From CAVYYW01 sp963772845 (GTDB taxonomy: Bacteria; Bacillota; Bacilli; Bacillales; Sporolactobacillaceae): a stretch of DNA of 64,000 nt. Position 1 is the first letter of the stretch. Every line of letters begins with the position of its first letter. Below, piece after piece: positions 54,294-63,347 of the stretch. Made by a program: the position numbers and the translations under genes. The notes under the pieces were generated by a model. The model did not search any database, was not told where the DNA came from, and saw only the letters and a program-made list of their open reading frames with translations. The stretch lies in assembly GCA_963772845.1 (NCBI GenBank), contig CAVYYW010000014.1:1178001-1242000 (forward strand). Reading direction: 5' to 3'.

Positions 54294-54851
54294 TTAGACT
54301 TGAAGGTGATCCTTCCTTTGCCTGAGACTATCCATGATTTTAAGGAAAGAATCATAGTCTGCTTTCATAGCATCATAATCCTTTTTTAGAAACTGGTAAT
54401 CCTGCTGCAGTTTTTCATAATTCGATTGGATTTGCTGCAGTTTTTTTTGAAGATTTTTTTGAGGAGAGGACAGCTGGGACAGCTGAGAAATTTTGTCTTT
54501 CATTGTTTCCAGAAGGGCTGATATTTTATCAATGTCCTCATACAACGGTTTACCTGCCCCTTCAAGATACTCTTTTTTGTCTGTTTCAAATAAGTACGTC
54601 GGCATAGGTGCTGATTCAGTCTTTATTTCACCTTTTCTTAATTGCTTGGCTGTTTCAATTTCTTTTTCATATTGTTTTCTTATTAATGCATTCCATCGGA
54701 AACCGCAAGCTGCTTTAGTTCGCGAAAGTTTATCTGAGATTTCCTTAAATGCTTCAAGCTGTGTTCTCCCGGTTTGAATATGAGAAATAACCGTTTCAGC
54801 CAATAAACGATCTTCTTCTTCAGACCAGGCATCCTGACGAACTGTTTTCAT
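54294..54851 (-). CDS. rsfA: RsfA-family prespore transcription factor
   Basis: 185 residues from the ATG at 54851 with GGGGG upstream. The N-terminal Myb/SANT-like domain (about residues 5-60: AWSEEEDRLLAETVISH, CGFRWNALIRKQYE) binds DNA. The C-terminal third is a coiled coil. In B. subtilis RsfA tunes SigF-dependent genes in the forespore; ylbO is the same locus. Confidence 0.88.
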   Translation of the reverse strand: MKTVRQDAWSEEEDRLLAETVISHIQTGRTQLEAFKEISDKLSRTKAACGFRWNALIRKQYEKEIETAKQLRKGEIKTESAPMPTYLFETDKKEYLEGAGKPLYEDIDKISALLETMKDKISQLSQLSSPQKNLQKKLQQIQSNYEKLQQDYQFLKKDYDAMKADYDSFLKIMDSLRQRKDHLQV

Positions 54852-54931
54852 ACTCTTTCCCCCTATGCTTCTTTCTTTCAGCATATGCGGGGATCTCAGA
54901 AGATAGACTTTCGCATTCTATTAATTTTTAT

Positions 54932-55711
54932 TCATTCTATCGGTGGTTGTCGAAGCGCTTTATTTCGAAACCTCTCCACCGCACGATGATGAGTTTCTGA
55001 TTCCCACAGAACAGCGCATCGTTTTACTTCTTGGTAGACTCTGGCTTTTAAGACTTCTTTATTTATTCCCTCTAAATAATTGATCTTATATGCCCCCAGT
55101 ACATCCCCGGTTTGCTTTAAATACCTTTCGATAAATTGATGAACTTGAGAAACGTCCTGCCTTGCAAAAACCTCTTGAAAAAATCCAATATTATAAGCTT
55201 TTTCTGCTGTTATTTTTTCTGCAGAAGCCAATAAATCCAAGGCATTTGGTGCTGTTAATCGATGCATAAGAAAGGCAGCCCCGCCCCAGCCTGTTGTGAT
55301 ACCAAGGTTCCCTTGAATAAATCCGATCTCTACATCATCATATCCGATTCTAATGTCACAGGCTGCAGCAATTTCACAGCCTCCCCCCACAGCTGAGCCA
55401 TTTAAAAACGCAACGGTAGGCTTTGGAAGGAAAAATAACTCCAACAGAATCTCTGCCATTTTTCCGAGCATGCTTCCTGCTTCTTTTGACGTTTTTAAAT
55501 TATGAAAAACCGAGAGATCACCACCGGAACAGAATGCTTGATGACCGGTTCCAGTTATGATGAGCATTTTCACTGCCGGATCTTCATTTGCTGTTCTTAT
55601 AGCGTTTTCTAACTCTTGCATGACATCGTAATCTATGGCATTTCGCTTATCTGCCCGGTGAATCGTCAACCATGCCGCGCTGTCCTTGACTTCATAAATT
55701 GTTTTCTCCAT
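54932..55711 (-). CDS. Enoyl-CoA hydratase/isomerase family protein
   Basis: 259 residues from the ATG at 55711 (GGAGG just upstream; the ATG one codon earlier is also possible). The crotonase fold shows the oxyanion-hole segments AFCSGGDLS near residue 65 and GSAVGGGCEIAAACDI near residue 110, with GNLGITTGWGGAAFL after them. The usual second glutamate of hydratases is not obvious, so hydratase, isomerase or hydrolase activity stays open. It lies between rpmF and rsfA, where B. subtilis has no such gene. Confidence 0.82.
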   Translation of the reverse strand: MEKTIYEVKDSAAWLTIHRADKRNAIDYDVMQELENAIRTANEDPAVKMLIITGTGHQAFCSGGDLSVFHNLKTSKEAGSMLGKMAEILLELFFLPKPTVAFLNGSAVGGGCEIAAACDIRIGYDDVEIGFIQGNLGITTGWGGAAFLMHRLTAPNALDLLASAEKITAEKAYNIGFFQEVFARQDVSQVHQFIERYLKQTGDVLGAYKINYLEGINKEVLKARVYQEVKRCAVLWESETHHRAVERFRNKALRQPPIE

Positions 55712-55733
55712 CATTGCCTCCATTTCAGCGTAT

Positions 55734-55766
55734 AAAAAAAGCAAGGAGAGAACTCCTTGCTTTTTT
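55734..55766 (-). terminator. Terminator after rpmF
   Basis: GCAAGGAG (55741-55748) pairs with CTCCTTGC (55753-55760), with A7 and T6 runs on either side, so it acts in both directions. It separates rpmF from the enoyl-CoA hydratase gene. Confidence 0.9.
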
Positions 55767-55778
55767 CTGATAAGGCTA

Positions 55779-55952
55779 TTATTTTTCTACGACTTCGTTG
55801 CCTTTGTATGAGCCGCAATCTGGACATACACGGTGTGCTAATTTAAACTCACCACAGTTATCACATTTAACCATTCCAGGTACTTCCAGCTTGAAGTGTG
55901 TGCGACGTTTGTTTTTGCGAGTTGTCGATGTTCTTCTTTTAGGTACTGCCAC
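55779..55952 (-). CDS. rpmF: Ribosomal protein L32
   Basis: 57 residues, beginning with GTG (MAVPKRRTSTTRKNKRR), seven bases after GGAGGTG. The zinc ribbon is complete: C-x-x-C in CDNCGEFK and C-x-x-C in CPDCGSYKG. It follows ylbN by 23 bases, the standard ylbN-rpmF pair. It is short but beyond doubt. Confidence 0.96.
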   Translation of the reverse strand: MAVPKRRTSTTRKNKRRTHFKLEVPGMVKCDNCGEFKLAHRVCPDCGSYKGNEVVEK

Positions 55953-55975
55953 GTTTCACACCTCCTTAAAATGTT

Positions 55976-56497
55976 TTATTCGTCAAAAAACTTTTTGAGT
56001 TTTTCTAACCGGGGATCCACTTGTTCTTTTTTATCTTCTTCAGTAATGACCGACCAGCCCTGGCCTTCCAGTTTAGCAGCCTTTCTGGCTTCCTCACTGA
56101 TGACGCGCATTGGTTTCTCCACAAGAATGGCTTCCGTTAATGCGTTTTTCAGGTCAATGTCGTCACTTTCCAATGAATGGATCACTTCAACAGGTGTATC
56201 CTCAATCTCAAGATTCTTTTCATCCTTAAGAGGATACGTCTCTGCTGTCTGAATATTGAAGGGATAGAGAACGTCTTGTAAAGTGATGGCACAAGGCAGT
56301 GTCATCTCTCCGCTAACCGTTAAATGAAAGGTTAAGTAGGCCGGGTTAAACTCAACGAAACCTTTAACATGCACAGGGGTCAAGTCTCTGACCTCGGGAT
56401 CTCTGGCAATGACTTCAGGTAAATTTACCGTCTCATCTAATGAGAGCCCCTCATCCTTGTATTGTAATAATTCATTAACCGTCCAATTTAAAGACAT
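55976..56497 (-). CDS. ylbN: YceD/DUF177 family protein YlbN
   Basis: 173 residues. DUF177 proteins are encoded next to rpmF almost everywhere; in plants and E. coli they affect 23S rRNA accumulation. Family features are FNPAYLTFHLTVSGEMTLPC and an acidic middle, ending in DPRLEKLKKFF. The role here is inferred from the family and the rpmF neighbour. Confidence 0.92.
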   Translation of the reverse strand: MSLNWTVNELLQYKDEGLSLDETVNLPEVIARDPEVRDLTPVHVKGFVEFNPAYLTFHLTVSGEMTLPCAITLQDVLYPFNIQTAETYPLKDEKNLEIEDTPVEVIHSLESDDIDLKNALTEAILVEKPMRVISEEARKAAKLEGQGWSVITEEDKKEQVDPRLEKLKKFFDE

Positions 56498-56701
56498 GTC
56501 TAACCACCTCTAAACAACAAATGTTATTATAATCTTAGTATTATTAAATGTCAATATGCGGACTTTACACCTTGGTCCGTTCCTGACGCTTTTAGTATCC
56601 CATACTTTATCATATTTAACGCCTTAGGACAAAATTAAAAAGCTTACTAGCACAAACTTTTTTCAGGAACTAAAAATCAAATGCAAAGCGAGGGGATTAA
56701 A

Positions 56702-57925
56702 ATGCGTGTTGCCGGCATCGTCGTCGAATATAACCCTTTTCATAACGGTCATCTATTCCACCTTGAAGAGACGAAAAGAGTGACACAGGCCAATCTTGTC
56801 ATTGCGGTGATGAGCGGACCTTTTCTTCAGCGTGGAGAGCCAGCCCTTCTCTCTAAATGGGATAGAGCTCAAATGGCTCTCAATCAAGGTGTCGACCTTG
56901 TCATTGAACTACCATATGCTTACGCCGTTCAAAAAGCCGAGCTATTTTCATTCGGTGCTGTATCCATACTAAATGCCTTGGGATGCACAGATCTTTGTTT
57001 TGGGAGTGAACAGGGTCGCATTGAGCCTTTTTTAGAAACACTTCAATTTCTTAATAGGAATAACGAGTCCTATCAGGAGAAAATTAAATCTTTTATCAAC
57101 ACTGGCATCAGCTTTCCAAAAGCCCAATCGCTTGCCTTCCAATCGTTTGATCTGCCTGCCGATTCAGCTGCAGATTTAAGTAAGCCAAATAATATTCTTG
57201 GTTTTCACTATTTAAAAGCCACGCGGGAGCTTCAGTCTGATATGAGAATAACAACAGTGGAAAGAAAACAGGCAAATTATCATGATGAAGATTTTAATAA
57301 TTCCCCGATTGCCAGTGCAACTAGTATCAGGAACTTTATATTCTCAAAAAATAAGCCAATCACGTCTCTTCAGAATAAAGTACCCCATCAACTCTGGAGA
57401 TCCTGCAAGATGTATAAAAGCTCCAGAGAGTATATGAATTGGGAAAAGGCTTTCCCATTCTTATCCTATCGTATCCAGACAGCATCAGAGGAAGAGCTGA
57501 ACCGCATTTATGAAATGGAGGAAGGACTGGAATTCCGTTTAAAACGCTCAATCAGTGAATGTTCATCATTTAACGCCTTTATGTCACGAATAAAGACAAA
57601 GCGTTATACCTGGACAAGACTCCAGCGCCTCTGCACGCACATTTTAACGAACACCCATAAAAGTGACATGGCTTCTGTTCTCGACCGAACAGCACAGCCA
57701 TACGCGCGCCTGCTTGGCATGAGCAGCTCCGGAAGAGAGTATTTAAATAAAAATAAAAAAACCCTCTCCATTCCCCTTATTACAAAATTAAAGAAAAATC
57801 GACCGGAACTGCTAAATCTTGATTTAAAAGCAGCAAAGCTTTATGATTTTTTATTTTACACGCCTTCTCGTGAATCTGATCTGCAGGAAGAACAGCGTTT
57901 TCCTCTATATTTTAAGCAGAGTTAA
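56702..57925 (+). CDS. tmcAL: tRNA(Met) cytidine acetate ligase TmcAL
   Basis: 407 residues from the ATG at 56702, six bases after GAGGGG; the frame's earlier ATG lacks a site. TmcAL (YlbM) makes N4-acetylcytidine at the wobble base of elongator tRNA-Met from acetate and ATP. The nucleotidyltransferase HxGH motif is in VVEYNPFHNGHLFHLEE. Other marks are MSGPFLQRGEPALLSKWDRA and ASATSIRNF. It is divergent from ylbN and convergent with ylbL. Confidence 0.93.
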   Translation: MRVAGIVVEYNPFHNGHLFHLEETKRVTQANLVIAVMSGPFLQRGEPALLSKWDRAQMALNQGVDLVIELPYAYAVQKAELFSFGAVSILNALGCTDLCFGSEQGRIEPFLETLQFLNRNNESYQEKIKSFINTGISFPKAQSLAFQSFDLPADSAADLSKPNNILGFHYLKATRELQSDMRITTVERKQANYHDEDFNNSPIASATSIRNFIFSKNKPITSLQNKVPHQLWRSCKMYKSSREYMNWEKAFPFLSYRIQTASEEELNRIYEMEEGLEFRLKRSISECSSFNAFMSRIKTKRYTWTRLQRLCTHILTNTHKSDMASVLDRTAQPYARLLGMSSSGREYLNKNKKTLSIPLITKLKKNRPELLNLDLKAAKLYDFLFYTPSRESDLQEEQRFPLYFKQS

Positions 57926-57970
57926 TAAAATAAGAGTATTTCTTCCCGAGATTCCCGAACAACCTAAAAT

Positions 57971-58005
57971 AATAGAGGCGGGATCAATGTGATCCCGCCT
58001 CTATT
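57971..58005. terminator. Bidirectional terminator between tmcAL and ylbL
   Basis: A perfect 16-bp stem pairs AATAGAGGCGGGATCA (57971-57986) with 57990-58005 around a three-base loop. Its right arm ends just before the ylbL stop codon. Confidence 0.85.
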
Positions 58006-58007
58006 AT

Positions 58008-59045
58008 TTATTTTTTGGGAGAAAGTTTTTGTAGATAAGTCAACGCATCATTAAACGTTGAAACAGGTACTATTTTCATTTTTGTGCCTATATCTTTGGC
58101 AGCAGCTTTAGCGTCCTTTGCCTGATTCTCAGCAGTCGGAGCGAAGAAGATATCAACACCTGATTTATCTGCTCCTGCTACCTTTTCTTTAATCCCACCG
58201 ATAGGCCCAACTTTGCCATCAAAGGAAATGGTACCCGTACCGGCAATATTATAGCCTTTAGCAAGGTTCTGATGTGAAAGCTGATCATAAATTTCCAAGG
58301 TCATCATCAGACCTGCAGATGGCCCGCCGATATTTTTTATATCAAATGATACTTTTGGCGTTGTTTTAACGTCAATTTTGTTGCTTTGAATAATACCGAT
58401 ACCGTACTTTGTTGCTCCTTTTGTAAAGGAATCTGGGAACTTGCCTACGTTAGCACTGACATTCTTGATCTTGCCTTTTCGTTTGATTTTCAAGTGAAAG
58501 GTTTGATTCTTTTTCAAATTTTTGACAAGCGGCTGTAAATCTTTTATCGATTGAATCGTATGCCCTTCAGCCCCAACGATGATATCACCTGGTTTCAGAA
58601 CCTTGGATGCTGGCATGCTTGAAATGACGTTTAATACTAAGACACCTTCTTTATTCAGAGAAGGCTGTTTATCTGCAGCTTTATAAGCAACATATGAAGC
58701 TGTCTGCTGGGCTTCTGTCATATAATTTTGTTGTCGAAGCGCATATTCGTCTTGATTTTCATCAGGGTATTTAATTAATTGAGCTTTAATCAACTTAGTG
58801 TAATCATTATGATCATATTTTGCCCATAAGTATTGGTAAAGGTTGGCTTGCCCTTCATATATGTAGACAAGCATGAACTTCCCATCCACTTTTTGCCCGT
58901 TTTTGACATGAATAATCCCATCTACTGATTCAGCTGCACCAGGTTTTTCAACAAAATATGGCAGCTTATAAAAATTCATGCCGATTGCTGCAATAACCAG
59001 AATAGCGATTACTGCATAGATAATTCGTTTTGCCAATCGACTCAT
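58008..59045 (-). CDS. ylbL: PDZ and Lon-type serine protease YlbL
   Basis: 345 residues from the ATG at 59045, inside the ylbK end (ATGA overlap, AAAGGGG upstream). An N-terminal membrane segment (about 9-27) anchors it, a PDZ domain is at about 130-205, and an S16 protease domain is C-terminal. The Ser-Lys pair is S243 in GGPSAGLMM and K288 in KEKVAGADKSG, 45 residues apart as in the family. In B. subtilis YlbL degrades the DNA-damage division inhibitor YneA together with CtpA. Confidence 0.93.
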   Translation of the reverse strand: MSRLAKRIIYAVIAILVIAAIGMNFYKLPYFVEKPGAAESVDGIIHVKNGQKVDGKFMLVYIYEGQANLYQYLWAKYDHNDYTKLIKAQLIKYPDENQDEYALRQQNYMTEAQQTASYVAYKAADKQPSLNKEGVLVLNVISSMPASKVLKPGDIIVGAEGHTIQSIKDLQPLVKNLKKNQTFHLKIKRKGKIKNVSANVGKFPDSFTKGATKYGIGIIQSNKIDVKTTPKVSFDIKNIGGPSAGLMMTLEIYDQLSHQNLAKGYNIAGTGTISFDGKVGPIGGIKEKVAGADKSGVDIFFAPTAENQAKDAKAAAKDIGTKMKIVPVSTFNDALTYLQKLSPKK

Positions 59046-59830
59046 TTCTTTTCCCCTTTCCATTGCTGCATCTGTTTTTTTATCTCCGGAATGGCCTGCA
59101 TCCCTGAAATTTCTCCTGTTTTAATAATTTCTTCAATATTCATGAATGCCTTAGAATGGTAAGTACTTACATTGGGTTTAATCATGACATTTGCTCTCAG
59201 CTCAGTCAACCTAAGAATCTCATTTTGCATAATATCAATACTTTGCATAATCACATCATAAATAGTATGAACTTCCTCAGCTTTAACAGACGCCGCAACA
59301 TCCACCCCAATAACTAGATCAGCCCCCATATCGCGGACCACAGAAATAGGAACTCGGTCGATTACCCCTCCGTCTACAAGAAGCTGATCTCCGCGTTTTA
59401 CCGGAACAAAGATACCTGGAATAGAAATACTGGCACGAACAGCCTCATATAAGAGTCCTTTTTGAAAAATGACCTTTTCGCCTTTTATTAAATCCGTTGC
59501 AACGATCCGGATGGGGAGGGTCGAGTCCTCAAATCTTTTTTGATGCGTCATTAATTTTATAAGCTCAGTCAATTTCTTACCTGAAATAATACCCATTTTC
59601 GGAATGATAAAGTCAAGATAAACATCCCGTCGGAATGTGAGGGCCATTTTACGCATGCTTTCATGGCGGTGACCCACTCCGTATAATGCTGCCGTCAAAG
59701 CACCGATGCTTGACCCTGCAATGTAATCGATTGGTATTCCCGCGGCTTCAAGTGCTTTTAAAACCCCTATATGAGCAAAACCTTTTGCGCCTCCTGAGCC
59801 GAGTGCCAAACCAATTTTTGGCCGTTCCAC
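59042..59830 (-). CDS. ylbK: Patatin-like phospholipase family protein YlbK
   Basis: 262 residues, RssA type. The oxyanion motif is GSGGAKGFAHIG, the nucleophile Ser41 lies in GSSIGAL, and the catalytic Asp153 in LVDGGVIDR. The natural substrate is unknown. It is coupled to ylbL by a four-base overlap and divergent from ylbJ. Confidence 0.9.
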   Translation of the reverse strand: MERPKIGLALGSGGAKGFAHIGVLKALEAAGIPIDYIAGSSIGALTAALYGVGHRHESMRKMALTFRRDVYLDFIIPKMGIISGKKLTELIKLMTHQKRFEDSTLPIRIVATDLIKGEKVIFQKGLLYEAVRASISIPGIFVPVKRGDQLLVDGGVIDRVPISVVRDMGADLVIGVDVAASVKAEEVHTIYDVIMQSIDIMQNEILRLTELRANVMIKPNVSTYHSKAFMNIEEIIKTGEISGMQAIPEIKKQMQQWKGEKK

Positions 59831-59955
59831 GCTTTCATCCCCCTCTTTAGGTCTATATTTTCAGGGAGTCCCATATATTTTTTTATGAGCCTATTCTTGT
59901 CCTTATATGACTATGACTCATCTTACACTTACATGTAACTGAAAGGAGAATCCTT

Positions 59956-61182
59956 GTGATTCTTTCCATAATTAAAACAATATTTATAAGCACAGTCTCT
60001 CTTTTGCTCACCTTTCTTATTGTCCGCAATCCGGCAATCACCGTTGAAGCATCCATCGAAGGTTTAACTTTATGGTGGAACAAAGTGTTCCCCTCCCTGC
60101 TGCCTTTCTTTATTCTTTCAGAGCTAATGATGGCCTTTGGTATTGTTAAATTTATCGGTGTCATCTTTGAACCTATTATGCGGCCGGTTTTTAAGGTTCC
60201 AGGCATTGGCGGATTTGTTTTGGTAATGGGGATGATTTCAGGCTTCCCTAATGGAGCAAGAATGACGGCAAATTTATTCAAAAGCGGTTTATTAACTAAA
60301 GTGGAAGCCATTCGTTTATCTACCTTTACCAACTTCTCAAACCCATTATTTATTTTTGCAGTCGTGGCCTACAGTTTCTTTAACTCACCAAAGTTAGGTC
60401 TTATTTTTGCTGGCAGTCATTATCTAGGTAATCTGCTGGTAGGTTTACTGATGCGTTTTTACCATAGGAAGGATAAGGAACAGTTAGCCGTAGAAGCTTC
60501 AGAGAAAACGAACGGCAGACTCATTTCAAGAGCCTTCTATAAAATGCACGAAACAAGAATCAGTCAAAAGCGGCCATTAGGTAAGATATTAGGAGATGCT
60601 GTTCAATCTTCCGTATCAACCCTTCTAATGGTCGGTGGTTTTATTATTTTATTTTCAGTAATCAGCCGACTTCTCGAGCATATTCAATTACTAGCACTTG
60701 GGAGCGCAATGATCGTACCGATTTTTAAATTGCTGCATTTCAGCCCTTCTCTTGCCCATCCCTTTCTAACCGGGTGGTTTGAGATGACAATAGGAGCAAA
60801 AAACGTCAGCGCAACCCACTCTGTATTAATTGACAGGGTCATGCTAACCAGTTTTCTCCTTGGCTTTTCGGGATTTTCTATTCAGGCTCAGGTTGTTAGT
60901 TTGCTATCTGATGTTAAACTCAAAACGGCTCCATTTCTCTACTCACGTTTTCTGCATGGTTTTTTTGCAGCTGTATTGTCAGGTGTCGCTTGTGTTTTAT
61001 TTCCTCTGGCAGCCCAGGTACCCGCTTTTAAGACAAATGCAGTTCCTGTTCATACAGTTTTCTTTCTAGAAAGCAGCTCGAAACACCTTTATCCTGAATT
61101 GTTTTTCTTTATAACGATTATTATTCTTATTTTCTATATTTACTGGACAATTTTCCGCCAAGTAAAAAGAACACCCCGCTAA
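59956..61182 (+). CDS. ylbJ: Sporulation integral membrane protein YlbJ
   Basis: 408 residues, the B. subtilis length. It starts at GTG seven bases after AAAGGAG. It carries about nine membrane segments and two nucleoside-recognition (Gate) domain signatures (WWNKVFPSLLPFFILSELMM, GMISGFPNGARMTANLF). In B. subtilis the gene is SigE-controlled and needed for heat-resistant spores. It is convergent with coaD. Confidence 0.93.
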   Translation: MILSIIKTIFISTVSLLLTFLIVRNPAITVEASIEGLTLWWNKVFPSLLPFFILSELMMAFGIVKFIGVIFEPIMRPVFKVPGIGGFVLVMGMISGFPNGARMTANLFKSGLLTKVEAIRLSTFTNFSNPLFIFAVVAYSFFNSPKLGLIFAGSHYLGNLLVGLLMRFYHRKDKEQLAVEASEKTNGRLISRAFYKMHETRISQKRPLGKILGDAVQSSVSTLLMVGGFIILFSVISRLLEHIQLLALGSAMIVPIFKLLHFSPSLAHPFLTGWFEMTIGAKNVSATHSVLIDRVMLTSFLLGFSGFSIQAQVVSLLSDVKLKTAPFLYSRFLHGFFAAVLSGVACVLFPLAAQVPAFKTNAVPVHTVFFLESSSKHLYPELFFFITIIILIFYIYWTIFRQVKRTPR

Positions 61183-61187
61183 ACCCT

Positions 61188-61679
61188 TTAGGTCTGCGGA
61201 GCGTTAAATTTATTCTTCAGGGCCTCGATAACTGCTGGAGGCACAAACTCTGTCACATCAGCATTATATTTCGCAATTTCCTTAACAATGCTGGAGCTTA
61301 AAAATGAGTACTTGCTATTTGTCATCATAAAGCATGTTTCAATATCATCATCCATTGTTTTATTAATACTAGCAATTTGAAGTTCATATTCAAAGTCTGA
61401 TATGGCCCGCAGCCCTCTTAAAACAGCATGGACCTTTTTTTTTCTTGCAAAATTAATCAAAAGTCCTTCAAAATAATCAATAGTGACATTGGGCAGATCT
61501 TTCGTAGTTTCCTCGAGTAAAGCAACTCTTTCTTCAACAGAAAATAGCGGATTCTTACTGGAATTATGTAAAACGGCCACAATTATATGGTCAAAAACTT
61601 TCGACCCTCTTTTTATGATATCAAGGTGACCATAGGTGACCGGGTCAAAGCTGCCCGGACACAATGCAATACGTGACAT
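61188..61679 (-). CDS. coaD: Phosphopantetheine adenylyltransferase
   Basis: 163 residues from the ATG at 61679 with AAGGAG nine bases upstream; the frame's GTG three codons earlier is too close to that site. It makes dephospho-CoA from 4'-phosphopantetheine and ATP. The T/HxGH motif is in CPGSFDPVTYGHLDII, and VLRGLRAISDFEYE and YSFLSSSIVKEIA complete the active site. It follows rsmD by 17 bases. Confidence 0.97.
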   Translation of the reverse strand: MSRIALCPGSFDPVTYGHLDIIKRGSKVFDHIIVAVLHNSSKNPLFSVEERVALLEETTKDLPNVTIDYFEGLLINFARKKKVHAVLRGLRAISDFEYELQIASINKTMDDDIETCFMMTNSKYSFLSSSIVKEIAKYNADVTEFVPPAVIEALKNKFNAPQT

Positions 61680-61696
61680 TCCCGTCACTCCTTATC

Positions 61697-62260
61697 TCAC
61701 GTTGTTTGATTGATATACAGTGATAAAGCGGTGTTGCCATTATAGGTATGGTGCCGCCATCTTTCAAGCGTTTCCCCGAATTGCTCTGGAAGCGCTAATT
61801 TGTCATCATGTTCAATAATAATCAGTGTTCCCGGACGAATCAATTCTAATTGCATAATTTGTTCAATATCTTTAACGATGTGCTGTTTATGATAAGGAGG
61901 ATCGAGAAAGATGTAATCAAATACCAGTTTTCTTTTTGACAGCGCCTTCAATGCTCGTCTCACATCAATCTTAAAGACTTCTGCACGTGCTTCAAAACGG
62001 CAGCGACCAAGGTTTTCATTTATCGTTTGAACGGCAGCAGGAAACTGATCAATAAAAAAGACTTTATCAAGCCCTCTGCTCAATGCCTCAATTCCTAATC
62101 CGCCGCTGCCACTGTAAAGATCAAGTCCTTGCCCGCCTTCAAAGTATGGACCAATAATATTAAAAAGCGTTTCTTTAACTTTATCAGTCGTCGGCCTCGT
62201 TTGAGTTCCGGATACAGCTTTTAATGCTCTGCCTTTTGCTTCGCCTGAGATCACTCGCAC
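61697..62260 (-). CDS. rsmD: 16S rRNA (guanine966-N2)-methyltransferase RsmD
   Basis: 187 residues if begun at the GTG at 62260 (MRVISGEAKGR), which has AAAAGG about nine bases upstream and fits the family start. An ATG three codons earlier lies right on the ribosome site. It methylates G966 of 16S rRNA. The SAM motif is LDLYSGSGGLGIEALSRG, and the catalytic DPPY is in YIFLDPPYHKQ. Same as ylbH of B. subtilis. Confidence 0.94.
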   Translation of the reverse strand: MRVISGEAKGRALKAVSGTQTRPTTDKVKETLFNIIGPYFEGGQGLDLYSGSGGLGIEALSRGLDKVFFIDQFPAAVQTINENLGRCRFEARAEVFKIDVRRALKALSKRKLVFDYIFLDPPYHKQHIVKDIEQIMQLELIRPGTLIIIEHDDKLALPEQFGETLERWRHHTYNGNTALSLYINQTT

Positions 62261-62289
62261 AACATTCATTCCTTTTCACTGCAATAGTA

Positions 62290-62460
62290 TAAAATAGAGA
62301 TATTCGGTAACCCTAGTATAGACAGCATCTTACATAGGATGTTGTTTCAACCGCGGAGCTTACGTTTCCCCATTAGTAGATCCGCCGGTTTCTCCTCTCC
62401 CATTTGCCCGGCATCTTCTTAGGGCAGCCCGCAGGTAATCTGCGGGTTTTTTGTGTTTCA
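62290..62460 (-). ncRNA. Probable ylbH leader RNA
   Basis: About 240 bases separate ylbG from rsmD (ylbH), a place where a structured 'ylbH leader' motif is known in Bacillus. On the minus strand there is a GC-rich hairpin CCCGCAG/CTGCGGG (62428-62446). AACCGGCGGA...TCCGCGGTT arms follow around 62350-62395, then a weaker CATC/GATG hairpin. No function has been shown for the family. I cannot check the consensus, so the call rests on position and foldability. Confidence 0.55.
62428..62453 (+). terminator. Terminator-like hairpin on the plus strand
   Basis: CCCGCAG-GTAAT-CTGCGGG followed by TTTTTT on the plus strand is a textbook terminator, yet no plus-strand gene lies before it. It may instead be the first hairpin of the minus-strand leader described here. 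Confidence 0.5.
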
Positions 62461-62513
62461 GAAAATCTGACCATTAAATAAAAGAAGCAGCTGCTGTTAC
62501 ACTTTAAACATGA

Positions 62514-62789
62514 TTAATATACCGGTTCGGAAAAGGAATCCTGCTGCTCAAAACGGCGTTTTTTCTCATACGTTGTTTTTAGTTCCTGAAGGTGGGATTT
62601 ATCAACTTTTTTTACAGCTCTCAGCCCTTCAAGGTCTCTAATAATTGAATCGATTTTCTCTGTTTCACAATAAAGGACTGCATACTTCATCCGCTTTGAA
62701 ACATAATGGACATGACCAAACTTCCTAAGAAGCCTGGCCTGTTTTAATTGATGGAGCCAGACAATAAGGCCCGCACGATTTCCTATCAT
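62514..62789 (-). CDS. ylbG: DUF2129 family protein YlbG
   Basis: 91 residues. The family motif GLIVWLHQLKQARLLRKFGH is at residues 7-26, followed by RMKYAVLYC. It is found next to ylbF in most Bacillaceae; function unknown. It starts 27 bases after ylbF. Confidence 0.9.
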   Translation of the reverse strand: MIGNRAGLIVWLHQLKQARLLRKFGHVHYVSKRMKYAVLYCETEKIDSIIRDLEGLRAVKKVDKSHLQELKTTYEKKRRFEQQDSFSEPVY

Positions 62790-62815
62790 CTTATGATTGT
62801 CTCCTTTACCAAATA

Positions 62816-63253
62816 TTAACTACATCCACATGATCCACCGGATCCGCATCCGCCAGAACAGCCTCGGTCAAAGAAAGGATCACCTGTTGGAACTTTAATA
62901 GAGGCGGAAACCGCTGTAGCAATTTCAAGACCAACCGCATTTAATATTGATTCAAGCTGCTGTTCGGCATGCTTATAAGCAACAATCCGGTCATCCATAT
63001 CCACATCCCTTTTCACATCCATCATTTCCTGAATCACCTTTTTGTAATCTGGATGATATTTCCCGAACCGCTGGACCTCTTCGTACTTATCTCTCACTTT
63101 AAGAAAGTGAGAGATTAATTTTTGAGCTTCTTGATTTTGAGACAATTTAGTTTTTTTGTCCTGATAATTTATATATTCCTCGGAATGCTTAAGCATTTCG
63201 ATAAGATCGTCAGTCATATCTAACACGGACATATGCTCCATTGTTGCTATCAT
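62816..63253 (-). CDS. ylbF: YlbF, subunit of the RicAFT (YlbF-YmcA-YaaT) complex
   Basis: 145 residues (MIATMEHMSVLDMT). The complex carries Fe-S clusters and controls RNase Y processing, with effects on competence, biofilm and sporulation. The helical DUF964 core includes QRFGKYHPDYKKVIQEM. The cysteine-rich tail CSGGCGSGGSCGCS supplies cluster ligands. B. subtilis has ylbE between ylbD and ylbF; here only ~94 bases separate them. Confidence 0.93.
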   Translation of the reverse strand: MIATMEHMSVLDMTDDLIEMLKHSEEYINYQDKKTKLSQNQEAQKLISHFLKVRDKYEEVQRFGKYHPDYKKVIQEMMDVKRDVDMDDRIVAYKHAEQQLESILNAVGLEIATAVSASIKVPTGDPFFDRGCSGGCGSGGSCGCS

Positions 63254-63347
63254 TAATAATCACCTCGCCCTTATTTTATCACGAGATAATAAAAATTCCA
63301 TCCTCATGCTTTAATGAATCTTTTAGCAGCCTAAAAATCAGACATTA

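Noticed and set aside
59883..60332. 149-residue minus-strand frame opposite ylbJ
   Set aside because: It is antisense to a well-supported membrane protein gene and has a composition expected from its complement.
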